Shown here in pieces: positions 1 to 8,711 of a stretch of 64,000 nucleotides of DNA (position 1 is the first letter of the stretch; each line of letters begins with the position of its first letter). Source of the stretch: Sporolactobacillus shoreae (GTDB taxonomy: Bacteria; Bacillota; Bacilli; Bacillales; Sporolactobacillaceae). The stretch spans positions 114,975 to 178,974 of the forward strand of contig NZ_SRJD01000006.1 in NCBI RefSeq assembly GCF_004684935.1, written 5' to 3'. The translations under genes were made by a program, and so were the position numbers. The notes beneath the pieces were generated by a model. It did no database searches. It had not been told where the DNA came from and worked only from the letters and a program-made list of their open reading frames with translations.

Positions 1-215
1 TCGTTACGGAACCGGATAACACGTACTCTGTGCTTCGTGACGAAGTGCGCAGCAAGTTGGGCGACTCGCATTTGGGCCATGTATTCAATGATGATTCCGT
101 GCCGGGCGGACGGCGCTATAGTATAAACTCAGCCGCGCTGCGATTTGTACCTGAAGAAGACCTGGATTCAGAGGGCCTTGGCGAATATGTGTATTTGTTT
201 AAAAAATCTGACTAG
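1..215 (+). CDS. msrB: Peptide-methionine (R)-S-oxide reductase, 3' end (partial)
   Basis: Only the last 71 codons are present; the frame is open from base 3 to the window edge. The MsrB signature is clear: the sequence [15 protein letters not shown] is followed by [14 protein letters not shown], which contains the family's RYCINS motif with Ser where many members have the catalytic Cys. MsrB reduces the R-sulfoxide of methionine in oxidised proteins. In many Firmicutes this domain is the C-terminal half of an MsrA-MsrB fusion, and this window cannot distinguish a fusion from a stand-alone enzyme. A strong terminator follows. Confidence 0.9.
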   Translation, partial: VTEPDNTYSVLRDEVRSKLGDSHLGHVFNDDSVPGGRRYSINSAALRFVPEEDLDSEGLGEYVYLFKKSD

Positions 216-276
216 CCGTTTCATGAAGCGGTCATTTATTTTATCATTGAATCAAAAAACCGAACTATAGAATAGA

Positions 277-327
277 AAAAAAGCTGCCTTATTAGCCGCA
301 ATATCTGGCGAAAAGGCAGCTTTTTTC
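277..327 (+). terminator. Rho-independent terminator after msrB
   Basis: A 14-base stem (AAAAAAGCTGCCTT at 277-290 against AAGGCAGCTTTTTT at 313-326) ends in a T run on the + strand. The A-rich 5' side could also terminate on the opposite strand, so it may serve both msrB and the convergent transporter gene. Confidence 0.85.
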
Positions 328-497
328 TATAAGCATAAGCATTGTAGAATGAAAGTTTTAACGCAAGAAAATGAAATATAAAAAGGAGTTTAAAAATGAA
401 TCTTCCGAAAACTTTTACTTTCACATCCTTTGAATTTACTCATCTTAATGGCAAGGTAGTTATGTCTCTGCGAACCCCAAAGGTAGAGCGGTGAATT

Positions 498-1745
498 TCA
501 CTTGTAGAAAAAAGGAAGAACGATGAATAACAGTATCGTCATCGCGAGAATAAAAACCACTGTAGCGATTGAAAGAACGTTTTGCAGGCCGTTATTTACG
601 TATTTTCCCATGATTCGTTTGTTGTTCACAAGGAGTGTCATAAAAATTAAGATAACCGGACAAAGCATGCCGGCCAGCTGTTGTGTAAATAACGTCAGGC
701 TGACAAGCGAAAGCCCGGGAATGAGGACGACCGCTGCACCAAGTATAATCATCAGTGTGTAGATACCATAAAATATAGAGGCATCTCTCGCTTTTGTGTT
801 AACACCACTTTCGAAGCCAAAAGCCTCACAAACCGCGTAAGACGTAGAGAGTGGAATTACGGCACAAGCCAGTACCGATGCGCCCAGGAGGCCAGCGCCA
901 AAAAGGATAGACGCGAAATGTCCGGCAAGTGGAGTGAGTGCCATTGCCGCCTGGTGAGCAGAGGTCACACTTACTTTTTCCTTATACAGGGTAGCCGCCG
1001 TGCAGACAATGATAAAAAAAGCAATCGCATTTCCCCAAACAGCACCGAAACAGGCATCGGTCTGGGCATTGCCCAGCTCCGAAAGCTTCATTCGTTTATC
1101 GACAATAGACGATTGCAGATAAAACTGCATATATGGAGTAATTGTCGTCCCAATCATTCCGATAAAGGTGAGCAGGAAGTCCCGGTTCATATCCAGGGTT
1201 GGAATGACTGACTGATGAAATACCGTTCCCCAGTCCGGACGGACGAGAAAACAGGTGATGATATAGCTGAAAAATACAAATGTGAATATAAGGAAAACGT
1301 TCTCCACATGTCTATAGGATCCTTTGGAAACCAGTAGCCCGATGGCAATAGCAAAGACCGGGACTGAGATATATTTACTGATACCAAATAATTCGAGACT
1401 GACAGCAATACCGGCAAAATCTGCAATTGAGACACCAAAATTGGCGATGACCAAGACGAGCATAGCGATGAAAGTCAGTTTGACCCCAAAGTTTTCACGA
1501 ATCAGACTGGCCAGCCCTTTGCCGGTCACAATGGCCATACGTGCATTCATTTCCTGAACGACGGCCAGACTCACTGTAATAAAGATCAGCCCCCAGATCA
1601 TCCGGTATCCGAAGGAAGCTCCAACTGAAGCATAAGTAAAAATACCGCCTGCGTCATTGCCGGCGTTTGCACTGATCAGCCCCGGTCCAAGAATGCTGAA
1701 AAGCAAAAAAATATTTAATGTTTTTCTTTTTGAATGCTGCATCAT
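498..1745 (-). CDS. NRAMP-related divalent metal (possibly Mg2+) transporter
   Basis: A hydrophobic protein of about 415 residues with roughly 11 membrane segments. The TM1 motif reads GPGLISANAGNDAGGI instead of the classic NRAMP DPGN, and the TM6 motif reads TTITPYMQFYLQS instead of MPHN. Both changes are typical of the NRAMP-related branch for which magnesium transport has been reported. The start is placed at the ATGATG at 1745, five bases after AGAGGGG; an upstream in-frame ATG at 1775 lacks a ribosome site. The gene lies 104 bp downstream of a soluble MgtE-like protein on the same strand, which supports a magnesium or manganese role. Substrate is inferred, not shown. Confidence 0.85.
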   Translation of the reverse strand: MMQHSKRKTLNIFLLFSILGPGLISANAGNDAGGIFTYASVGASFGYRMIWGLIFITVSLAVVQEMNARMAIVTGKGLASLIRENFGVKLTFIAMLVLVIANFGVSIADFAGIAVSLELFGISKYISVPVFAIAIGLLVSKGSYRHVENVFLIFTFVFFSYIITCFLVRPDWGTVFHQSVIPTLDMNRDFLLTFIGMIGTTITPYMQFYLQSSIVDKRMKLSELGNAQTDACFGAVWGNAIAFFIIVCTAATLYKEKVSVTSAHQAAMALTPLAGHFASILFGAGLLGASVLACAVIPLSTSYAVCEAFGFESGVNTKARDASIFYGIYTLMIILGAAVVLIPGLSLVSLTLFTQQLAGMLCPVILIFMTLLVNNKRIMGKYVNNGLQNVLSIATVVFILAMTILLFIVLPFFYK

Positions 1746-1849
1746 TGTTTCCCCTCTACTATCGGTTCCTTGCAAAGAAGTGTCGTCTCAAGTGCTGTCA
1801 ATTATAGTGGCCCGCGCGGGAGCCATAGTTGGATCACATGGCAGATAAC

Positions 1850-3079
1850 TCAGTGCTTATGAAGCAGATAGTAAAGAACATCGCTAGCAATCACCGTGCC
1901 GGACAATTTATGATCATCATCAACAACCGCTACAGCAGGCAAATTGTATTTTGAAATCATTTGGATCAGATCCGGAAGGCTGTCATGATCACAAATGGTA
2001 TGAACGTCTGTATTCATGATTTCGTGAATCGGCAGTGCCGGTTCTGCTACCGTGAGATCGCGCAATGAGACCGTCCCTATTAATTGGTTCGCCATATTTA
2101 CGACGTAAAGAAAAAATACGGTATCCATCTCTGGTTTTTCACTGCGCAGCCGCACAAAGCAATCTTCTACCGTCATTTTTTCATCAATTGAAACAAGGTC
2201 GGTAGACATAAGACTTCCCACTGTATTGTCCGGGTATTCCATTAATTCTTGAACTTCTTCTGAGGTTTCCTTAGTCATCACTTTTAATAAATTCTGTACA
2301 ATATCCTGATCCAGTACGCCGAAAATATCGGCAACTTCATCAGAAGGCATTTTCTCTAATACACCCGCCGCTTTCGTAATCGAAAGGTTGTCGATCAATT
2401 TTACCTGGGATTCAGGCTCCATCTCTTCCAGAACATCCGCCGCTTTTTCTTCGTCCAGAGCAATAAACATGGACATCTGCTTATCTTTATCAAGGTCCTC
2501 GATAATGTCGGCCACATCAGAAGGATGCAGCATTGAAATTTTCTTCACCTGGGCCGCAAGTTTTAATCCGTTTTCTCCGGATTCCATTGTTTGCACATCA
2601 TCCCATAAGATCAGTCTGCCCGGAAGATTTCTGTGAAACATCTGAAAAACTTTTTTCATGGGTTTTGCCATGTCAAGGCGTCTCATAAGGCCTTCCAGAC
2701 CGATATCAACAGCAATCAAAAACAGGCCTTCAGGAACAACCGCGAACCGCAAATCATTCACCCGGACCACCTTTCGCCCATCCAGATCAATGATTTGCTT
2801 ATCAAGCATTGTTTCTACAAGTGAAAGATAGTTTCCTTCGTCAGTAATTTCTTTTCCAATCAGACTGTTACATAAAAAATAATATTTGGAACCGTTTTGT
2901 TTAATGCGGATGGTAGTACTGTCCAGCGTCACGCCACCACGCAGTTTGATTGCTGTCACTTTAGGCTGTTTATAATTTGTATCTACATATAAATCAGCAA
3001 TCCGGCCAAGCCTGTGACCCTGTTTTGATTGATAAACCGGACGGCCAATGATGCGGCTGAAGTAAAATTTGGAAATCAA
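1850..3079 (-). CDS. Soluble PRC-barrel / MgtE-N / CBS protein (metal-sensing regulator)
   Basis: A 409-residue protein. The first ~170 residues hold two PRC-barrel-like units (for example GRPVYQSKQGHRLGRIADLY). An acidic MgtE N-terminal helical domain follows at about 185-290 (HPSDVADIIEDLDKDKQ, EEMEPESQ, MPSDEVADIF), then a CBS pair at about 295-409. The transmembrane channel of MgtE is absent, so this resembles the Mg2+-sensing cytosolic part on its own. The TTG start sits seven bases after GGGAGGG. With the NRAMP-related transporter just downstream it probably forms a two-gene unit in which this protein senses metal or gates transport; that role is inference. Confidence 0.85.
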   Translation of the reverse strand: MISKFYFSRIIGRPVYQSKQGHRLGRIADLYVDTNYKQPKVTAIKLRGGVTLDSTTIRIKQNGSKYYFLCNSLIGKEITDEGNYLSLVETMLDKQIIDLDGRKVVRVNDLRFAVVPEGLFLIAVDIGLEGLMRRLDMAKPMKKVFQMFHRNLPGRLILWDDVQTMESGENGLKLAAQVKKISMLHPSDVADIIEDLDKDKQMSMFIALDEEKAADVLEEMEPESQVKLIDNLSITKAAGVLEKMPSDEVADIFGVLDQDIVQNLLKVMTKETSEEVQELMEYPDNTVGSLMSTDLVSIDEKMTVEDCFVRLRSEKPEMDTVFFLYVVNMANQLIGTVSLRDLTVAEPALPIHEIMNTDVHTICDHDSLPDLIQMISKYNLPAVAVVDDDHKLSGTVIASDVLYYLLHKH

Positions 3080-3712
3080 ATGGATTCCCTCCCTGACGAT
3101 TTAGTGGTGGTTTTGAAGAGTAAAAAGGGATCTCTTTCATCATAGAACATTTCGCCATTAATATTTGAAAAAGTTTAGAAAATAAATCTGAAAAAGATTT
3201 GCCTGCGGTCTATTAATAAGAGAGCCCTTCTATGCGAAAGTAGATGGAGAGAATCAACGCTTCGATATGACTGCGAATAGCTATCATATCCTATTTTACT
3301 CTTCTTACAGAAGATGGGTCATGAACCTTAATTCTGGAAAATAAGGATAACAGGAATCATGGCAGCAGGAAACTCCGCCAAGAGGGGATGCTGTTCTAAC
3401 CTGGAATGTCGGGGTCAAAGAAGTGACATACATCAGGGAGATTTCCTAATTGGAGGGATCTCCTTTTAGTGTGGAAAATCGCAGGCTTATTATTGTAAAT
3501 TAAATGTAAATATTGTTTTTATTATGTAAATAAATATTAATTTTATATTTCAATTGTCAATTTATAGACATAATTTGGAACTGAATCTCTTTTTATTTAT
3601 GTTAATATTTTACATATTGAATAAATGAACAGAAAATTCACAGATTCTGTGGGATAAAAAGTTAACAGGCGTTTTGTTTATTCGAAAATTTCTAAACAAA
3701 GGAAATGATTGC
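3080..3712. other. Long intergenic region with no gene recognised
   Basis: No convincing ORF is present. Bases about 3230-3467 are G+C-richer and contain short inverted repeats, ending in GGAGAT (3437-3442) paired with ATCTCC (3458-3463) and then TTTT, which looks like a + strand terminator. Bases 3480-3650 are very A+T-rich and probably carry the promoter of the membrane protein gene. I could not match the structured part to a known riboswitch. Confidence 0.4.
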
Positions 3713-4249
3713 ATGTCTGGAAAAAGTTTAAAAAGCAGGATTTCAACGTTAGTTCTTGCCGGAATTCTCGGAGGTATTGTTTCCGGCTTTGTTAAACTGG
3801 GGTGGGAAATTCTTCTTCCCCCGAGAACGGTAGCAAGAGGTTTGACCAATCCCCCACAGGAACTCTTGCAGCAAATGGGGATACCGGCACATATTACACA
3901 CCTGACTTTTTTGTATTCTGGAATTGGTGTACAATGGGTGAGCTTAATTGTTCATTTTTCTTTTTCGATCGTATTCGGTATCATTTATTGCGTTTTGGCT
4001 GAGCGATTTCCTAAAATCACAATTGGGCAAGGTACCGTTTTCGGCTTAGTTGTCTGGGTTGCCTTCCATCTCATTATCATGCCTGCTATGGGTACAACAC
4101 CTCCGACATGGAAGCTTCCGTTTGCTGAAGATTTTTCTGAAGCTTTAGGACATGCGCTATGGATGTGGGTTATTGATATTTTCAGAAGAGAAGCAAAATC
4201 CGGAAAGCGTGTTGCAGAAATTAATGCTGAAGCTTCAGTTGCTAAATAA
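3713..4249 (+). CDS. yagU: YagU-family inner-membrane protein (DUF1440)
   Basis: 178 residues with four predicted membrane segments. It shows the YagU pattern throughout: GIVSGFVKLGWEILLPPR near the N terminus, FSIVFGIIYCVLAERFPKI in the middle, and MGTTPPTWKLPFAEDFSEALGHALWMW near the C terminus. E. coli YagU has been linked to acid resistance, which would suit a lactic-acid producer; the biochemical function is not known. I chose ATG 3713 because AAAGGA lies eight bases upstream; an earlier in-frame TTG at 3674 has no ribosome site. A strong terminator follows. Confidence 0.85.
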   Translation: MSGKSLKSRISTLVLAGILGGIVSGFVKLGWEILLPPRTVARGLTNPPQELLQQMGIPAHITHLTFLYSGIGVQWVSLIVHFSFSIVFGIIYCVLAERFPKITIGQGTVFGLVVWVAFHLIIMPAMGTTPPTWKLPFAEDFSEALGHALWMWVIDIFRREAKSGKRVAEINAEASVAK

Positions 4250-4302
4250 TTTCTGCCCGGTTGATCATTCAATCATTCGGTAAAAAAGAGTCAGAACATA
4301 AG

Positions 4303-4358
4303 AAAAGTGTACCCCATAGCGCAGCTAGCTAAAAGGCTTGCGCTATGGGGTACTTTTT
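4303..4358. terminator. Strong, probably bidirectional terminator
   Basis: The stem GTACCCCATAGCGCA / TGCGCTATGGGGTAC is flanked by AAAA on the left and TTTTT on the right. It lies between the convergent yagU and katA genes, so it can end transcripts on both strands. Confidence 0.85.
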
Positions 4359-4457
4359 AATCAGAAAATAATGGTTTTAACGGGTTCAGATCCTGATTAT
4401 GGAAAATTCAATACGAAACAGAACTGTATGCCGATCTTCTAAACTCTTAAATTTTGA

Positions 4458-5918
4458 TCACAAAATATTTTCCGGAACAGGAAGGCCGAGCCCTTCTGCC
4501 ACACGTTTTCCGTATTCCGAATCTGCTCTGAAGAAGTGGCGGATCTGGCGCTCTTTGATTTCTTCTTTTTCAACCGGCTTTAGCCAGTTGACGAGATTTC
4601 GCACCAGTCGTGTCCGTTCGTCCTCACTCATCAGGCGGTACAGGTCACCCGCCTGTGTATAAAAATCATCATCTTCGTAAGGACGATTCGACGCCATACC
4701 GCTGATTTCGAATTCGGCTTGTTTGTCTTTGGGAGATTCGTGCGGTCCGCCAAAGCTGTTCGGTTCATAGTAAACGGAACGGCCGCCGTTCCCATCAAAG
4801 CGCATGTTACCGTCGCGATAGTTGTTGTTGGTACCGTTTAGCGGACGATTGATCGGTAAACTCTGATAATTGGCTCCGATGCGGTGTCGCTGCGTGTCCG
4901 CATAGGAGAAGAGCCGCCCCTGCAGCATTTTATCCGGAGACACATCAATGCCGGGTACAAGCGTAGCCGGAGAGAAAGCCGCTTGTTCCACTTCCGCAAA
5001 ATAATTTTCAGGATTTTTATTCAGGACCATACGTCCCACTTCAATCAGCGGATAGTCTTTCTGAGAGATGACTTTGGTGACGTCAAAGGGATTGAAACGA
5101 TAGGTTTTCGCGTCTTCCAGTGGCATGATCTGGACATATAACGTCCATGATGGGTAGTCGCCTTTTTCGATGGCGTTAAATAAATCTTCAGTATGATAAT
5201 CCGGGTTTTCTCCGGCTAGTTTTTCCGCAAGGGCAACATCAAGATTTTTAACTCCCTGATCTGTCTTCCAGTGATATTTTACCCACACACTCTTGCCTTC
5301 CGCGTTTGTCCATTTAAATGTGTGGCTGCCGTACCCGTGCATATGACGGAGGGTTGCAGGGATGCCGCGGTCAGATGCCAGGATGGTCACCTGGTGAAGC
5401 GATTCAGGAGACAATGACCAGAAATCCCAGACAGCGGTTGGATTCTTCAGATGAGTTCTCGGATCCCTCTTTTGTGTATGGATAAAATCCGGAAACTTAA
5501 TCGCATCACGGATGAAGAACACTGGTGTATTGTTGCCGACTAAATCATAATTCCCATCATTCGTATAAAACTTAACGGCAAATCCTCTTGGATCACGAAC
5601 GGTGTCAGCAGATCCGAGTTCACCAGCAACGGTTGAAAAACGGACAAACACTGGTGTGCGTTTTCCGACTTCAGATAGAAAGTCGGCTTTTGTATAGTTT
5701 GAGAGATCGTTTGTGACTTCAAAATAACCATGTGCTCCGGCACCTTTCGCATGCACCACGCGCTCCGGAACACGCTCGCGGTCGAAATGCGCCAGTTTAT
5801 CAAGAAGCGCTACATCTTGAATGAGTGTAGGTCCTGAAGAACCTGCAGTCATCGAATTTTGATTATCACCGACAGGTGCACCCCAGCTGGTTGTCAGTTT
5901 GTTTTTATTTTCACCCAT
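4458..5918 (-). CDS. katA: Catalase, monofunctional haem, small-subunit clade
   Basis: 486 residues, the usual length for a clade 3 catalase. The enzyme breaks hydrogen peroxide into water and oxygen in the cytoplasm. Visible landmarks are the distal His56 in [15 protein letters not shown], the distal Asn129 in [18 protein letters not shown] with [12 protein letters not shown], and the proximal haem-ligand motif [14 protein letters not shown]. The ATG start follows AGAGGGG at good spacing. An A+T-rich 230 bp gap upstream separates it from the FAH-family gene and probably holds its promoter; I could not define a confident PerR box. Presence of a full catalase is notable in a group usually described as catalase-negative. 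Confidence 0.97.
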   Translation of the reverse strand: MGENKNKLTTSWGAPVGDNQNSMTAGSSGPTLIQDVALLDKLAHFDRERVPERVVHAKGAGAHGYFEVTNDLSNYTKADFLSEVGKRTPVFVRFSTVAGELGSADTVRDPRGFAVKFYTNDGNYDLVGNNTPVFFIRDAIKFPDFIHTQKRDPRTHLKNPTAVWDFWSLSPESLHQVTILASDRGIPATLRHMHGYGSHTFKWTNAEGKSVWVKYHWKTDQGVKNLDVALAEKLAGENPDYHTEDLFNAIEKGDYPSWTLYVQIMPLEDAKTYRFNPFDVTKVISQKDYPLIEVGRMVLNKNPENYFAEVEQAAFSPATLVPGIDVSPDKMLQGRLFSYADTQRHRIGANYQSLPINRPLNGTNNNYRDGNMRFDGNGGRSVYYEPNSFGGPHESPKDKQAEFEISGMASNRPYEDDDFYTQAGDLYRLMSEDERTRLVRNLVNWLKPVEKEEIKERQIRHFFRADSEYGKRVAEGLGLPVPENIL

Positions 5919-6152
5919 GTTGTCCCCTCTTCCTATTGAGTATGGTTAGAGGATAACATATACTGTTTAAAATTAAAACTAATTAATACTTATTTTAATT
6001 AAAATGATTTTTGATTTTAAAGCAAAATATCATACAATTCCTTTATTTAAAAGGAAAATAGAATGATTAATTCCCCTGAAAATCAAATCCTAGAAATGCG
6101 AAAATTTTTACTTGTTGAGATTTCAAAGATTGATTTGTTTGAACGCATTGAT

Positions 6153-6782
6153 CTATCTGAGTGCAGCAGTGAATTCACCAAGCGTCTCCTTACCCCAAAG
6201 TAATGCAAAGGCATCGCCGTCCGAAACTTTACCGACGCCGGCGGGGGTACCTGTGAAGAGGATGTCACCGGCGCCCAAGCCATAATGCTTGGCACAGAAT
6301 TCAATCAGAGTCTGCGGATCGAAAATCATTTGACCGATATTTCCACGTTGTACCTCTTTTCCGTTGATCTCCAGAGAGAAATCGGTTTTCAGGCAGGCTT
6401 TGATACCTGGAAATGGGATAAACGGCGTCAGTACGGCAGAATTCAGAAATCCTTTCGCAAGCAGCCAGGGATGGCCTTTCTTTTTAAGTTCACTCTGGAC
6501 ATCACGCAAAGTGAAGTCAATGCCGAGGGACATTCCGTCAACCAGATCATTGGCCTGCATCCCCGGCTGATAGGTATGTGAGATATGAATCACCCATTCA
6601 GCTTCGTAGTGAACATCTCCTTGATCTCCGGGCAGTTCAATGGTCTGTCCCTGTGCTTCTACAACAGCCGCATGTGTCGGCTTCGAGAAGAACATCGGTG
6701 AAGTGGGGACGGCATTGTTCAATTCTTTGGCATGGAGGGCATAGTTTCTGCCTACACAAAAAATATTGGCGATATCTGTCAT
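6153..6782 (-). CDS. Fumarylacetoacetate hydrolase family protein (acylpyruvase-like)
   Basis: 209 residues, the short FAHD1/YcgM type. Features seen: NIFCVGRNYALHAKE at the start, the metal-binding pair E60 and E62 in HYEAEWVIHI, the acidic residues of DFTLRDVQ, and the GDILFTGTPAGVG loop near the end. Such enzymes hydrolyse acylpyruvates or decarboxylate oxaloacetate using Mg2+ or Mn2+; the real substrate cannot be read from sequence. ATG 6782 is preceded by GAAGGAGGA. It is transcribed away from the MarR pseudogene and toward katA, with a gap large enough for separate promoters. Confidence 0.9.
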   Translation of the reverse strand: MTDIANIFCVGRNYALHAKELNNAVPTSPMFFSKPTHAAVVEAQGQTIELPGDQGDVHYEAEWVIHISHTYQPGMQANDLVDGMSLGIDFTLRDVQSELKKKGHPWLLAKGFLNSAVLTPFIPFPGIKACLKTDFSLEINGKEVQRGNIGQMIFDPQTLIEFCAKHYGLGAGDILFTGTPAGVGKVSDGDAFALLWGKETLGEFTAALR

Positions 6783-6995
6783 GAAATGATCCTCCTTCTC
6801 AATTATCAGAACACAGTAAGTCTATCGTTATAAGGTATTTTTCTCAGTCGCTTGTCAAACATAGCTTTAGTTTACTCTGTCGGACTGTTCGGTGTCCAAA
6901 AAAAGAGGGTCAAAAGAGCTCCACTATCAGTTAACAATAGATGACTGGCCATCTATTTTGGGCTTACAATCCGTTGAAGATGGAGGTGATTGTGA

Positions 6996-7535
6996 ATGGG
7001 AACGAGGGAGAACTTAAAGGCAGAAGTATTGCGTTATTACATTCTTGCGGCGCAAAGGCTTGGCAATCGGGTGCTCAATGACCGTCTGAAAGAGATCGGC
7101 CTGACTGCCTAGCAGGCGGAAGTGTTACGCATTTTAGGTGAAAGAAAAGGGATCTCTCTGAAGGAACTCGGAAGTTTATTAATTTGTGAATCCGGAAGTC
7201 CGTCAAGGCTTGTCGAACGATTGGTCCGGGACGGGCTGGCCGAGAAAATCGCGCACGAAAAGGATTCAAGGTATGTCTATGAAGGATTGGTGTCCAAAGG
7301 ACTCTTGACCGGCAAATCCGCGTGGGTGATTTACACGATTGACTCCCCGGGATGGTTCATCCGATTGATTCGCCAAAATGTCGAGTGGACCGTAGTGAAA
7401 AAAGCCATTCTTCAGTTTTGTGGCATTCGGCCTGTGAAGAGGATGATGCTGGCCGGAATAAAGGGAAGCAGCGCCAGGAAGAGGAAGCGGTGGCTGGATT
7501 ACGTGTATCAGCAGGCACGTCAGCTTCGCAAATAG
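6996..7535 (+). pseudogene. Chimeric remnant: MarR regulator N-half joined to flavodoxin-type NAD(P)H oxidoreductase C-end
   Basis: The frame opens at ATG 6996 after TGGAGGTGA. Codons 1-38 look like the N-terminal helix of a MarR protein, then an in-frame amber TAG occurs at 7110-7112, just before QAEVLRILGE, a stretch normally continuous in MarR. The winged-helix part runs on (ISLKELGSLL, SRLVERLVRDGLAEKI) to about 7270. The frame then switches without interruption into the C-terminus of a quinone-reductase-like flavoprotein (KSAWVIYTIDSPGWFIRLI, AILQFCGIRPVKRMM, KRKRWLD). A deletion has apparently fused two genes, and a nonsense mutation added further damage. Neither parent can be functional in this form. 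Confidence 0.8.
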
Positions 7536-7685
7536 TTTATGGATGAGCGAGTCATTTCATAACAATGATTCGCCTAGTGACCGTCGTAGATAAATCCGCC
7601 CTCAGACGGAGAACATTCCCGACGTGAGCTCATTTTAAGAAGAGCAAATTCAGATTATAGTAATACTCAAGAAGGAGGAGATGAA

Positions 7686-8711
7686 ATGGAACACGTAGAT
7701 AGAACAGCGCCGGACAGTGGCGATTGGGCCGTTGAAGCGCGCGGACTCGTCAAAACTTTTGGTGACAATCGTGCGGTTGACGGTGTCAGCCTAAACGTGC
7801 GTGCCGGAACGATCTACGGCGTGCTTGGTCCGAATGGGGCGGGCAAGACGACAACGATCAGAATGCTCGCAACTTTACTGCGGCCGGACGCAGGTTTGGC
7901 GCACATCTTCGGGCACGATGTGGTGAAGGAGCCACAGATCGTTCGTCAATTGATCGGGGTGACCGGTCAGTACGCGTCCGTCGACGAGTCACTCAGCGCT
8001 ACCGAGAACCTGGTCATTTTCTCCCGACTGCTGGGGCTGGGGCGTAAAGAAGCACGGCATAAAGCAGCGGAGTTGCTAGAAGAATTTAGTTTAACGGAAG
8101 CCGCAAAACGACCGCTGAAAAATTTCTCCGGGGGTATGCGTCGCCGGCTGGATCTGGCGGCGAGTCTCATTGCTCAGCCGCCGCTCATTTTTCTGGATGA
8201 GCCGACGACGGGACTGGATCCGCGTACGCGTAATCAAATGTGGGATACCATCCGTCGGTTGGTGAGAACAGGATCAACCGTCCTATTAACCACGCAGTAC
8301 CTGCAGGAAGCAGATGAACTGGCTGACCGGATCGCGGTGATTGATCGTGGGCGGGTTGTCGCGGAGGGCACTGCGGATGAGCTGAAAGCTTCGGTTGGCC
8401 GCTCGTCGTTACAATTGAGGATCGAAAATCCACAGAAAATCGAGACAGCCCGTAAAGCTGTGGAACAGGTACTTAAGGTACAGTCCGCTGTTTCACCGGA
8501 AGGCGCTAAGATTACCGCGCCATTGGCGGATGCCGATCGGGTGACTGATTTGCTGATCGCGCTTCGTGGGGCGGGAATTCAACTGACCGAATTGAGTGTG
8601 CAGAAGCCGACGCTCGATGAGGTCTTTCTGACGATCACCGGTCATGGCGCGGGTGAGGACGAATCAAAAGAGACCGATAAATCGGACCGGGCAGGGGAGG
8701 TTAGACGATGA
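7686..8711 (+). CDS. ABC exporter ATP-binding protein, DrrA type
   Basis: 341 residues. Walker A is GPNGAGKTT (48-56), the ABC signature is FSGGM (147-151) and Walker B is LIFLDEP (167-173); the C-terminal ~90 residues carry the DrrA-type extension ending PTLDEVFLTITG. It would energise export of a hydrophobic drug or metabolite with the permease encoded next, whose start overlaps its stop (ATGA, 8708-8711). GAAGGAGGAG lies before the ATG. The G+C content looks clearly higher than in the neighbours, and DrrAB relatives are common in Actinobacteria, so transfer is plausible. Confidence 0.93.
   Translation: MEHVDRTAPDSGDWAVEARGLVKTFGDNRAVDGVSLNVRAGTIYGVLGPNGAGKTTTIRMLATLLRPDAGLAHIFGHDVVKEPQIVRQLIGVTGQYASVDESLSATENLVIFSRLLGLGRKEARHKAAELLEEFSLTEAAKRPLKNFSGGMRRRLDLAASLIAQPPLIFLDEPTTGLDPRTRNQMWDTIRRLVRTGSTVLLTTQYLQEADELADRIAVIDRGRVVAEGTADELKASVGRSSLQLRIENPQKIETARKAVEQVLKVQSAVSPEGAKITAPLADADRVTDLLIALRGAGIQLTELSVQKPTLDEVFLTITGHGAGEDESKETDKSDRAGEVRR

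Noticed and set aside
236..424. Small minus-strand ORF after msrB
   Set aside because: It spans the terminator hairpin, has low-complexity hydrophobic composition and lacks a good ribosome site context.
3240..3467. Mg2+ M-box riboswitch
   Set aside because: Only the short string AACAGGAATCAT and a TGGGTCA match; the GGTGAGGCTCCT and other core blocks are absent, and the downstream gene is yagU rather than a Mg transporter.
5941..6060. PerR box upstream of katA
   Set aside because: The region is so A+T-rich that partial matches to TTATAAT-type half sites occur by chance; none is convincing.
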